The notes under the pieces were generated by a model. It was not told the origin of the DNA. It searched no databases and saw only the letters and a program-made list of their open reading frames with translations. A stretch of 64,000 nucleotides of DNA from Chaenocephalus aceratus (taxonomy: Eukaryota; Chordata; Actinopteri; Perciformes; Channichthyidae), in assembly GCA_023974075.1 (NCBI GenBank), contig CM043788.1:31339054-31403053 (forward strand), in the 5' to 3' direction. Position 1 is the stretch's first letter, and every line of letters starts with the position of its first letter. A program made the position numbers and the translations under genes. This document shows, in pieces, positions 47,810-58,912 of this stretch.

Positions 47810-48121
47810 TCGAACGGAGTGTTATGAATGAGAACTTTATATATACAGTCTATGGTGGAAGCAGAGCGCTGAACACACACGGCTCTTATTAAACCGGAGT
47901 ACTTTCCCCAGTCATTCTTAAAGTACCGATACTAATGAAACGGAGGAATAGTAACGTTTTTAACGGCAGGGTATCGCGGTACCTTTCAAGTATCGGTACA
48001 CCGTGCAATACTAGTCAGGACAGGAGTCAGTGTCCCCCAAACTCACACATATACAATTCGATATGAACTGAAGAGCCGCATGCGGCTCGAGAGCCGCCGG
48101 TTGGCCACCCCTGGTATAGTT

Positions 48122-48281
48122 CATGTCCCCAGTTAGCCTACAGATAACACAATTATCGAAACATTTTCCTTGTCTTTGTCTTCCTTCCAGACTACTATTA
48201 CCTCGAACAGTACTGAATCTATACCTCAAAACCTACATCCTAAATGAGTCCCTTGTTCAGTCATGCCACTATGCCATGTAT
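48122..48281. other. Short intergenic gap, nothing recognised
   Basis: Unique-looking sequence between the outer hAT duplication and the next MITE. Confidence 0.4.
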
Positions 48282-48547
48282 CAGTGGCTCCCGACCTGGG
48301 GGATGGGACTCCCTCAAGGAGTCCCAAGATAAATCTGAGGGATCGCAAGACAAGATGTGAAGAAAATAGTTGTTTTACTTTTCCCCCTGTGAAATACTGA
48401 ATACTTTAACCTCTTTGGGGCTCTAAAGTCCTTCAATTGAAACAGTCTGCGGGGGAATATTTACTTTGTGGAAGAACTTTTCACATCTTATGTCCACACC
48501 AACGCAATAACCTGTGTTGTTGTGTAGAAAAAGGTTAGGGACCACTG
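48282..48547. mobile_element. Small hAT-type MITE
   Basis: Starts CAGTGGCTCCCGACCTGGGG and ends AAAGGTTAGGGACCACTG, imperfect inverted termini of a common fish hAT MITE. 266 bp, no coding capacity. The flanking 8-mers do not match, so the target duplication has decayed or the ends are slightly misplaced. Confidence 0.65.
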
Positions 48548-48960
48548 CCCTAGGCTTTGTAGCAGACACTTAAGAGTTTACTCGGTGCTGCTGAGCAGTC
48601 AATAGAGATTTGGGGTCTTATGCCGTCATTCCACCATTTCTTTTAAATCACAACTGACAGGTGCAATGTCTGACAACTGACGTTTTAGCATCTATTACTG
48701 TATTGCAATGAATTGCATTCATTTGTTCAGTGTTTACATAGAATGTGGACACACACACTAGCTTGTTACTATATAGGCAATGGGTTTGTTTGTGTCTCTG
48801 ATCTTCTTACTGTTCTTCTTAAGTGTGCAGTCTCATTTGGCAAAAGGTGATTTAACTTACTGCTATACACCAATCAGTTTAGCAGTATTTTTGATCCAAA
48901 TGTGATAACAGTTGCTTATCTTTTTTCATGCATGTTGTCACTGCCGAATCTGATCAAACA

Positions 48961-48979
48961 ACAACACACACAACACACA

Positions 48980-49053
<74 letters not shown>
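48961..49053. repeat. (CA)n microsatellite
   Basis: About 90 bp of CA repeats with two short interruptions. It faces a (GT)n array 65 bp away. Confidence 0.97.
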
Positions 49054-49056
<3 letters not shown>

Positions 49057-49115
49057 GGCTGGTTAGTGGTTAGGTGTTAGTATAGACTGGTTATGTGTCT
49101 TCCTTTGTGTGTCTT

Positions 49116-49118
<3 letters not shown>

Positions 49119-49167
<49 letters not shown>

Positions 49168-49180
49168 TGTGTGTTGTGTG
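49119..49180. repeat. (GT)n microsatellite
   Basis: About 60 bp of GT repeats with TT and TGTTG interruptions near its end. Complementary to the CA array at 48961-49053. Confidence 0.96.
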
Positions 49181-49893
49181 CAGCACAGAACAACTGACAT
49201 GGCTGTTAACTTGGCCACGTCCAAACATTCACAGCTGTTGCGATGTCCTCTGTTGCAGTCTTGACACTCTACACAATTTCATTCTAAAAATACGCATTCA
49301 CAATTAATACTGATTTGATTATGTGCTAACACCATATTATATTGGTTATATGGTGGAAAAGCAGGAAATGCTAAACGTTAGAGAGCGAGGGTACCTCACA
49401 TCTTAGTTCTCATCACATTAGCCTTTGATGAGTTCATCACGTCAGGGTTGGCTAATGAGTTTGAAAGGCGAGTGACTGCTTTGCTCAAGGCTTGCTGACA
49501 GCAAGCCCTCCGTGGTGAGGCCTTAGATGTGGAGTGGCCTTGTCTGGGGTTGACAGCTCACCACAATAGAAAAGCCACGCGGATACACTCTTTGTTATGA
49601 GATAATCAATGTGAAAGTGATCAATAATTCAGCTTCAGTCATTTGAGCTGGTCCAATGACTATTTTTTTTACTGCTCCTTTGTTCGTTGTGTGTGTTTGG
49701 AAACAGTATTTATACAAGTAACTCTCTTCATTTCTGGCACCTGGGCTTTGTTTACTTGTTCTTTCCTTACTTTTTGTTTTTGTTTTATCAATTTCATGCT
49801 ATGATGAGATGCTCCTACATGTAGAATGTCCTTTACATCCTTACTAATGATTATCAAAAGCATAAAACTTGCCATATGTCACATACATACATA

Positions 49894-49971
49894 TAGGAAC
49901 ATGCGTCTCTATTCACATGATGATAGCTATAGTGATAGCTATCATCATGTGAACAGAGACGCATGTTCCTA
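49894..49971. repeat. 78-bp near-perfect hairpin
   Basis: Two 37-nt arms (49894-49930 and 49935-49971) pair with a single mismatch around a 4-nt loop AGTG. The outer end reads TAGGAACATGCGTCTCT. Either a tiny palindromic MITE or a young hairpin that could be transcribed; the sequence alone does not decide. Confidence 0.9.
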
Positions 49972-50322
49972 ACAGCTAATCTGAAATATCTCGTATCAAA
50001 TTTTTTAAACAGAGGTCAGTTTTAGTCCAGAAAAATGGTTTAGGTCATTTTGACACATTTCAATCTGAAGCACTTGATTGCAGTAAACCAAGCGATCCCA
50101 ATGGAAATAATCTAGGATTATCCTGTTGCGACGCTTATCTGCCACATCTCTGTAATGGATTTCCCCAAGACATCAAGAAGCACAGTTTCTGCAGACCTGC
50201 ATAGAATTTCACTGCCTGTCATCTTTAATGCAATGTTATGTCCATATGTGAGAGTGAGATCTCAGAGGATTGCTTTTATGCCACTTAACACAACCCAACT
50301 CTGCCAGCTTGCCTCACTGACC

Positions 50323-50354
<32 letters not shown>

Positions 50355-50379
50355 ATATCTATCTATCTATCTATCTATC

Positions 50380-50414
<35 letters not shown>

Positions 50415-50422
50415 GATCGATC
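50323..50422. repeat. (TATC)n microsatellite
   Basis: About 100 bp of TATC/CTAT repeats with a TATATC interruption and two GATC variants at the end. Confidence 0.97.
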
Positions 50423-50698
50423 TAGGAATGGTTTCTTAAAATATCAAACAGAATGTCCTAACCCTTTCCAAGTGGCAGGATAAGTACAACAGACGGTTGC
50501 GCTTGCCCTTGAATAACAAGTCAGAGTCAAGCAGTGGGAAACAGATGGATCAGGTTTAGAGGGGGCCCTGATGAACTCTGGCAGTGTTTCAATCCCCCAT
50601 AGTATAGCGTTCTCCTGGCAGGCGAGTGGGGTTTGTTCGTTGTGCGTCACTTGTTCCACGTGGAGAGTTGATTATGTGGATGGAAAAGCATCTGATCT

Positions 50699-51140
50699 GA
50701 AGTAAGTAAGTAAATAAGTAAATAAGTCAGGTTTATTTGTAGAGCAAGAAAGAACAAAAACTGCTTTCAAACCGTGATTTAAAAAAAATCAAAACCATAT
50801 ATTTAGTAAAACACAAACAAACAAACATTAACAGCAGAGAAACAAACACTAGACAGCACGAGGCAAGACAGGGCTAGTTTGAATAACTGGGTCTTTATCT
50901 TTCTTTAAAAGGCATAAACAACCTGCCCAGATCCAAAGTCTATAGAATGAGCATTTCACAGTGTAGGAGCCACCTCTTCAAAAGAACAGTCACCCCGAGG
51001 GATAACCAGTGAGCTCTGGTCCAAAATTCTTTAGTGACCCACTGTGGATGTAAGGATGGAGGAGGTCAGAAATAAACTCAGGTGCAAGCAACTCAAAACG
51101 AATCCTGAACTAGTTGTTGTGTCTCATACACACTTTCCAG
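50699..51140 (-). mobile_element. 5'-truncated LINE 3' end, minus strand
   Basis: On the minus strand the sequence ends with GCTCTACAAATAAACCTGAC followed by an ACTT-rich tandem (50699-50728), the same kind of 3' tail as the LINE at 10052-10784. Upstream on that strand are degraded coding traces (ALT-GYPSG, FFxEVAPT type) that fit an L2-like ORF2 C-terminus with stops. Approximate boundaries. Confidence 0.55.
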
Positions 51141-53800
51141 TGGGCCGCTCAGATGAGCTCTGGAGCTCGGCCCAGGTATTAGAAGATATAGGCTAGCCAC
51201 AGGCCATCGATGAGAATATCTTGCTCCCAGTTTCCTAATTCCATGCTTTCTATTTTCCCTTCCTCCCCCTCTACACTCCTCCCTCCAAGTCTCCTAGGCA
51301 TGCACCTGTCCCTGCACCAGAAATACCTAGGGATGGCAGCAACACTGCTATCTGTCACCTCCAGGGCTTCACTGACATTTTTTAATCAGGAGGTGATAGG
51401 ATCACTGTTATAGACGATATTTACCCCCTTAGCAAACACACTCCCCATACTCAAGGCTTACCTGGGAGTATGATTTGTGGGGATTGTTGTTGTGGGAGTG
51501 GTACACACTGGTTTCGGAGAGAGGCAACAAAAACAGGGGCTGAGTTTCCATCTGGAAGTTTTTTATTTCTGCACAGTCTGTTGGGTAGACACGGCTTTGT
51601 GGTTACCAAGGCAGAAATACATCAAAGGATACATGTGATGGAGTCCAATAATTGGAGTGTCGGGATTAAAAGCCAATATGTAAAACACACTTTGCTCTTT
51701 CCCACCCTTTCATGCTTTCTTAGTCTCACACCAAGGGGGATAATGATTTCTCCACAGCAAAAAAAGATAGGTTCTTGATGGGTAATGCTGTGGATGCAAT
51801 GCAAAGAAAACAGCATATTAGTGCATTTCATAAATATTGTAGATGTTATGCTTTATCAGGCTTCAACAGTGTGCATGCCCGTACCAAAAAGTGCCATATG
51901 AAGTTTGAGGAAAAATATTTAGCTTGCACCCAACATACTGTATCTACCTGTGCCAAAACGTTTGTTACATCCCATTGGCAGTTTTAAAAAATGTGTGACG
52001 AGGGCACATGTCCCTGGCCACTATAACACATTTATTTTGAATCACTGGATGCAGGCAGCAGCCTCGGGGAAAGTAACAAACAATCTCTTGAGCAAAGTGT
52101 TCTGAATGAATCCCTAATGGAAAATGCATTTTGTTTGTCTACCAGCAATGCAAATGGATAATTAATACAAGAGTGAACAGGAGAAATGTCCTATGACTGT
52201 CAGGACCCTGCTGAGGAGAAGACTCACACACAGGCAGATGTTACCCTTAGGCGACTGATCTAAAACAGGAGACCTCACCCTCTTCTTACCTTGAAAAAAG
52301 AAGGCAAAATTATAAAATCATATCTTTATCTGCGAGAGGAACAGTGTGTACCTTCATTAGTGCAGCTGTGGGCTGTTGAGGCAGACAGGTGAACAGGGCA
52401 AGTAATCAAATGAGAAGTTCAAAAATCCTCCAACCCCACCAGAGAGATAAGCTGCGTTCCTCCATCCAACTTAGCTGCTGTATAATTAAGGGTTATAGAG
52501 TGTCTCGCTCTCATCCCTCTATTCTCTACTGCTCTTTGTCAGAGGCAGCCTATAAAGTCGGCTGGTGCTGTGTCCCATTTTCCCAGATAAAAAATGCCTT
52601 CCCCTCTATGGTTGAATAATGGTGTGATGCCCTTGCTGCGCAGCCCCTTGGGGATTATGTTTCAACAGTGTCCTGCCAGAGTAAAGGTTGTGGCAGTAAT
52701 TAAAACCAAATATTTAAGAGTTGGCCAGCAGTCCGATGCTGAATTTTGAGATCAATGTGAGCCAAGCCCAAGGACCTTGTTGCCTGCCCAGGGCTCTATG
52801 TGCCCCACAGAGAAAGTCAAACAGATTGAGTCAGCTCGACTGCTGGTTAACTCAGTGAGTTGTAGGGCTGCAGGCCTCCTGGGACGCTTTTTACTGAAAT
52901 GCTTTATTTCTCTCAATTCGTAAAATAGAGATTTCAAGTCCTTGATGGTGATTGGCTGAGTTTGAACCCAGCAAAATGTCAGATGTTTGTGAAATTGTAT
53001 TTACCGGTTTGTCTAAACGTCAATGAATGGGATAAAAGATAAAAGAGGAAAATAAAAAAGATAGGAGACACTCTGAAATAACAAAGGGAGAAACTGAGAA
53101 GCTGTAAAAGTCAAAATGCTGGACCCTTTTAAAGGAAAACGATGTGGTTAACTTGCTGTTTTCAGACCTGGTAAGATTTGATTTTTGAAATAATTATCTC
53201 TATTTAATTTGATTCTTTCCACCATGGGGTATTGCTTACAATCTCTTTCCAAGAAACATATAAAATACTTTGATGTATAAGGTAGTATATCCTACTATAG
53301 GAATGTGTCAGGTTAACATAAAATATTTATACATTGACATACACAGGACATAATACATAAAACATTCATTCCGCTTACACGTAACACATACACCTCTCCT
53401 CCCAACCTTCAACCCCCCACAAGCTTATCTAAATAACCCAGGAAAAAAAAGAGGCATGTGTCAATTACCGTGTGGACATGTTCCAAACACTTGTTGAAAG
53501 TATTATTTGTTTCAAAAAATATATTTTTTAAAGCGTGCACAAATAGGGTGCATCCAATTGGTGTGCAATTGGGTGCAGTTGCTTTATTTTTAAATCTGAA
53601 ACAAGTATCCCCACCCCTTTTTCAGACTAAGTGACACCCATGATTGCCAGATTTGGAGAAAAAAATCTGAGAAAGTATTTGACCGTAGAAAATGCATTAT
53701 CTGAGAAAACAAGAAAAGAAAGCAGTTCAATGAGTTTATCATTTATGAGACTCGAGAATATTAGAAGAATATCATATGGGAGTGTCAATTGCTGTTTATT
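51141..53800. other. Gene-free region
   Basis: Only short frames without family motifs. No repeat termini recognised. Confidence 0.4.
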
Positions 53801-53805
53801 TGTGT

Positions 53806-53852
<47 letters not shown>

Positions 53853-53872
53853 TGGTGTGTGTGTGTGTGTGT
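53801..53872. repeat. (GT)n microsatellite
   Basis: About 70 bp of GT repeats interrupted by GG dinucleotides. Confidence 0.97.
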
Positions 53873-56260
53873 CTGGTTATGTGTTCTTTGTAACAAACCA
53901 TCTGAAACTGACATTCTACACAGCGTGTTATAATTAAAGTGCATGTTTGATGCACATGCACACGTTGAAAGACAGTATTATCCCCTGGATAGCTAAGGTC
54001 ACACAACATCCACTTCTGTATTTGTAAATCCAGACATCACCGTGTTTACACATGTTAAGATCTGCCTCTCACCCAGAGCAAAGCAGCGTCAGAAGGTCAG
54101 GAGCTGGGTAAAGGCCAAGGTTTGCTTAAAAACAGGTAGTTTGTGTGTGTGAGTGAGTGAGTGTGTTGTTGAGCAAGTCTGAAGGCATTCACGGTATTGC
54201 ATCAGTTGAATGTATACAAATAATTACAGAATTTGTGAACAATTCAGCCACTCACTTTTTACTGGTAAAACCAGTCTATTTAAATGGACTTCACTTTATT
54301 TCTTGCACCTTCAGAACCTATAGAACAAGGCATACAAATAGAGATGACCAAGTCTTAATGCTAATCTTTGGATTTACAACAGTCTATCTATTATAATAAG
54401 AGCTGCTCAGACCCTAGAAAACTATTAATTGATTGATTGATCATATTCAACACGTTGGTCAACTGTCGTTTCAAACGTGCTAGCCTTGTCATTTGACCTT
54501 GACATAGGTGTTAAACGCATTTTAGCATAAAGCTTGCTATCTCGTTCTTGTGACATTTTTAACCCAAATAGTTACAATTATAGACACAACTGTTCGATAC
54601 TGGCCATGGACCAGTGTAACAAGCCCCCTCTGTCCCCTCATGGTGTCTGCCTCTTCCTGTGTCTGCCCTATGAATGCAAAAATACCCAAAATAATTATAA
54701 AGAAGAAGAAATCATGCCATAAAACTTCAAGAGCTTTGGGGCCACACTTATCCTGGTGCTGCAGCCCCTTTTGAGTTGAGTCAGTCTTTTGATTCACTCA
54801 CCTTAAGTCAAAAACAATTCAGAAACCAGAATCACAGGACGACTGCCAGCTCACTCCCTGGCAGCTTTCTCCTGGAGGCAGTCAGTGGGCTGGCAGATAA
54901 CATCCTTTGAGGATCATCACATCCTCTCCACTATTTCTTCGAGACGATTTCCTCAGGCTAAATACTTACAACTGCAACACTTGAAAATATGTGTGTTTCT
55001 CAATCATTTATGCCCTCTGCATTCAAACACCTCAACGCCTACAAGGGAAGGAAAGTGTAAGTCACAGCAAACCAGCAGTAATAACCAAGTTCTGAACACT
55101 TTCGAAGGACTTTCATGTATATGTTTTGTAACATTTTCAGCATTTTTGGTGAACTGATGTTGGAATTGTTTTCCACCGGCTAAATGCTGAGGTTTTTGAT
55201 GTCAGTGAACTAAATGTTGACAGATTTTTGCTGAAATATACAAAGCCTCATTTGTTCATTTGTACGGGCACGTCTGCACTTTGAGAGTCAACACTGTTTC
55301 TGTTGGTAAATTATCATATAAAGCTAATGTTGGAAGTGTGGTGTAGGAATGGATTTGTTGAAAACAAAAAACATTATAAGTCCTTTCTGCGGAGGGGCTT
55401 TTGAGCCCTGCATTCAAAGTCTTTCCATCAAAGGAAGTTCATACACACGGAGGCTGGAAGTGGAAACGGGAAGGCTTATGCATATGTTCACTTTTTGATT
55501 AATGTAAACAGCTACAGTTACATAACAGCCTCAATAAGGCTGCTCAATTGATTCATGTTAATAGGCAGCTACAAAAACGATATCATGATTATTTTGACCA
55601 CAGTGAAAGCTGTTCTTTATTAAAGGATATATTTGTAATCGTTGACGCAATTCTTTTACGAGTACCAGTGAAAGTTAATATTTACCTTTTTTGTCTGCCT
55701 GGCTGGATGCTTTCCTCTGATGAAGATGCCAGTTTATAATTATGCCATATCTCACATAATTGGTTTCAATTTTTCTTTACGTTTTGAATGGCTACTGTCT
55801 TTCACTATACACCACAGTAGAAGAGAAAGTGCTGGATATGTTTTTCAGGAAAAAGCCTGCCTTCGAGATCTGGGTGATCATGTTTTTGTATATGCAGTCA
55901 TGGTTAGATGTCCCCCACCTTTGCTTAATACTGTAAGGGCAAAGCACTGAGTCCTCTCAGCGGACAGCAGTGCAGTTTGACAAAATGGTTTTGAAGGCCA
56001 CTAAAGGGCTCTCTTGATGGCTTCCCCCCACACACAGGCTTTTTCTTTCTTGACCATGAAGGCAGCAATTTCTTAGGACTGCTTGGCAATCAACCTATAT
56101 CCAGACTTAAAATAGGAGTTCACTTTTTAAAATGAACACAAGGACCAGTCCGACGGAGAATCCCATTCAGCTACTGAAGAAAGTGTGTTTCTAAAGTGCT
56201 GCACTAGGTCAAGAAAGTCCATGTTGGTGATGTCCAAGTAAAAAAGTGGGTGCTTTACAA
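53873..56260. other. Gene-free region
   Basis: No exon-like frames or mobile-element ends were recognised in about 2.4 kb. Confidence 0.4.
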
Positions 56261-57102
56261 GGAATGACCAACCCAGTCTCACAAAAAAACGTGTAATAAC
56301 TACGTTGGTCCACAACTTGGGACATAGTATTTCTACAAAAACGCCTCTGAAATTGTAGGATCCCTACGTTTTTTTTCACCATTCATTCCAATGGCTGGCG
56401 TCTATGTCACGTGATCTTCAAATTTCTCCCTGCAGAAAAAAAAAACATGGCTGAACTTCGTTTTATTCTCGGTAGAAAATGCCTATTTTAAGGTTAGTTT
56501 GGCCATTAAAATGCCTGTTGATGTCATTTGATGCGAGAAATATGAGTTGTTATTTCAGATGATGTGTGCAGTGGATGTACATGATCTTTAGTTTGCTAGT
56601 TATTACGAAGATTACTTCAGGAAATTGTGTCTATACAACGTTTTCATTGTTACCAAGGTGGTTGCTAGGGACGCTGCTATCGATATTATTTCTGTTATGT
56701 TGTGTAACTGTTTAATGGTGTTATCTTTATTGCTACCCCCTTCCCCGTCAATTTATAGTGTTGGTCCACAGCGCAAACGTATTAGTTTAACAAAATCCCC
56801 ATCTAAAATTGTGGCATAGATACATTATTTTCCCCTGTGCAATTCTCCATTTACTCAACAATAACACATAATTATCCTTGTGTTTATTTCTTTGTTTGAT
56901 TAATAAACACAAGTTGGAGTCCGTCAGGACCGAGGGTCGGAGCAGCTCATTTGCTTTAGAGAATATTACACCCGGAAGTAAGTATTCTCTCCGCTTCGCT
57001 TGACAAACCCCGTGATAGTCCTCAAGCTCTGTGATTGGATGTTTGAGTGTGCTCCGAGGGTTACGCCGAGCGTCGAACAGCACTTGAAATGGGATGGAAC
57101 CC

Positions 57103-57223
57103 CTTCCCCGTCAATGTATAGTGTTGGTCCACAGCACAAACGTATTAGTTTAACAAAATTTGCATCTAAAATAGTGGCATACGTTATTTTCCCCTGTGCA
57201 ATTCTCCAACCCAGTCTCACATC
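57103..57223 (+). repeat. Duplicated arm segment ending in a third CAACCCAGTCTCAC terminus
   Basis: CCTTCCCCGTCAATGTATAG through CCCCTGTGCAATTCTC repeats, in direct orientation, sequence already present at about 56741-56848. It is followed at 57207 by another CAACCCAGTCTCAC. It looks like the scar of a second family member inside the first. Confidence 0.7.
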
Positions 57224-57839
57224 TCACATCACATTGTCATAAACAAATACCGGAAACAGACCGAAAACATTTTTTCAAAATAAAACTTTATTCCGAGTGT
57301 GCTTGCTTTTCGCTTTGAAAGTCATCACATAACGGCATTGTAATACACGGTTCGGCTGCATTAAATATTACATATCTGCTGTAGTTTTCTATTTATAGAG
57401 CTCTGATGAGAAGACTTCTAAACAAACAGGAAGAGCTGCCGCCAAAACTAAAAACGTGACGTGGATCATAAATATATCAGCAATTAAACAACATCTTACA
57501 TTTCTTTTCACACAATACGTCTCCTTGCAGTATCAACACTAATTCGGCTGACTTTTATATTTGATCCAATTGGTAGATAGGCTGTATTTACACCATAAAG
57601 GTGCACAGCTGATATAAAGGGACACCTAGTGGTTAAAGCATGTTATTGAAATGTATTATTTTTATTATTAGATATTAATAGGATCCCTATAAAGTATATT
57701 CATTACTCGTTATTCTCTACTAATAGTTAATTAAAGACTGTATATAATGACTATTTTGCACATCCCTTTCAAGATTTCAAGATTGTCTAGGTTTATTGAC
57801 ATATCATATCACAAACGTAGGTGTAGTTATGCAATGAAT

Positions 57840-58094
57840 GAAAAACTTGGGTCGCAGGTTCCTCAAAAGTGCATTACAAGATATCTATCAATATTTGTGT
57901 ATACCTCCAGCAATGTTAACTATGTTGAAGCACTTATTTTAACTGATATTATACATATGTATTATACTCTTATAAGATGTATGTAGATAGTATAAGAAAT
58001 GTGCAGAATATGACAGTTTAATGGTGAAGGTATACACACATATTGATAGATGTCTTGTAATGCACTGTTGAGGAACCTGCGACCAAAGTTTTTC
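57840..58094. repeat. 66-bp inverted repeat pair with 123-bp loop
   Basis: Arms 57840-57905 and 58029-58094 pair with about four mismatches; both hold GGTCGCAGGTTCCTCA and its complement. It lies inside the long inverted-arm element. Confidence 0.85.
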
Positions 58095-58129
58095 ATCTCC
58101 GACCTTGTCAGGTATTGAACAATCAATAA

Positions 58130-58290
58130 ATAAAGAACACAGAATTATTAAATATAAAACACAGAATTTGTGTGATTATACTAAATGATTTACAAATAAA
58201 CACCACTGCATATTTACAACTGTTACACATGCTGCTGTAACGCAAATGTTTCCAACTTGGGATCAATAAAGTATATCTTATCTTAAGATG
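58130..58290 (+). mobile_element. Short LINE/SINE tail fragment
   Basis: Ends GGGATCAATAAAGTATATC then TTATCTTA, a tail form shared by several fish non-LTR elements. Too short to classify. Confidence 0.35.
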
Positions 58291-58489
58291 ATCGATGGCT
58301 ACTGCCATATTTGCAAAATGTGCCTCTGAACCTTGACAAGTGCATGTTTCAGGCTTATCAATTAACAACAAGAGGGGTCACAGACATAAGACCAGCTGTT
58401 AAATAAAGCTCTTCTGACCTTAGCTGTCATGTGGGTATATATTAATGCTGCCCATTATGGGCACAAGCAATTTTCACCCATTTATTAAT

Positions 58490-58912
58490 TATATGTTTTA
58501 AATTTGAGAGTTCCTATCCCCTAAACCTCCAGGGATGTACACAGTTTAATATCCAAGTTCCCATCAAAAACACGTGGGTTTGCTATCCTGGCTCCAAAAT
58601 GGTGGAATGAGCTCCCCATTGACATCAGTACAGCAGATAGCTTACACACCTTCCGGCGCAGACTGAAAACTCATCTCTTTCGACTCCACTTCGAGCGATA
58701 TAACTATTAACAAAGCACTTATATACTAATAAAGGACTGGCTTATCTAAAGCCAGTTGAGTAGCACTTGAAATGTTTTTGCTCTATGAAACCTGATGTAC
58801 TTATATGATTCTGTTTTCTTCAAGTTTTTATTTTGTTGGTCGAACGCACTTATTGTACGTCGCTTTGGATAAAAGCGTCAGCTAAATGCAATGTAATGTA
58901 ATGTAATGTAAT
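58490..58912 (+). mobile_element. 5'-truncated LINE with (TGTAA)n tail
   Basis: A coding trace near 58590-58705 reads LAPKWWNELPIDISTADSLH, then FRRRLKTHLFRLHFE, the ORF2 C-terminus of a fish L2/CR1-type LINE. The 3' end has GTACGTCGCTTTGGATAAAA, then GCGTCAGCTAAATG and a short TGTAA tandem (58887-58911). It lies inside the inverted-arm element, so it inserted after or came with it. Confidence 0.7.

Larger units (their letters stand above)
36873..47835 (-). mobile_element. DIRS-type tyrosine-recombinase retrotransposon, split by a Gypsy element
   Basis: The coding strand is minus: gag-like frame, RT/RNase H frame, methyltransferase-like part and tyrosine recombinase, in DIRS order. It has inverted terminal repeats (36919-37091 and 47644-47809) and an internal complementary region (37114-37207) that joins the complements of both outer ends, as in Dictyostelium DIRS-1. 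Without the inserted Gypsy it is about 5.9 kb, a normal DIRS size. It has no target duplication of its own, as expected for recombinase-mediated insertion. The recombinase gene is interrupted, and other frames show shifts, so this copy is dead. Confidence 0.88.
36402..48013 (-). mobile_element. Second hAT (BED-finger type), interrupted by DIRS
   Basis: The left terminus includes TAGTGTTGTCACGATACC (from 36409) and the right terminus is TATCGGTACACCGTGCAATACTA split around 47992-48013; they are imperfect inverted repeats. Flanks GTCAGGAG (36394-36401) and GTCAGGAC (48014-48021) match at 7 of 8 positions, consistent with an aged 8-bp hAT duplication. It carries a BED-type zinc-finger fragment on the minus strand. 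Most of its transposase is absent. Confidence 0.65.
34448..48113. mobile_element. Outer hAT transposon, host of the nested cluster
   Basis: Termini CAGGGGTGGCCAACC at 34448 and GGTTGGCCACCCCTG ending at 48113 are perfect 15-bp inverted repeats. The perfect 8-bp duplication GTATAGTT sits at 34440-34447 and 48114-48121. Sub-terminal AAGAGCCACAT on the left and AGAGCCGC on the right are typical of this family. Without the later insertions only about 1.4 kb is left (34448-34686, 35308-36393 and 48022-48113), with no transposase, so this is a non-autonomous hAT. It received at least two independent insertions. Confidence 0.9.

Noticed and set aside
48274..48555. Target-site duplication for the small hAT MITE
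   Set aside because: Flanking 8-mers CCATGTAT-like and CCCTAGGC do not match, so none is claimed.
50323..50422. CRISPR-like array
   Set aside because: It is a simple TATC microsatellite without spacers, in a eukaryotic genome.
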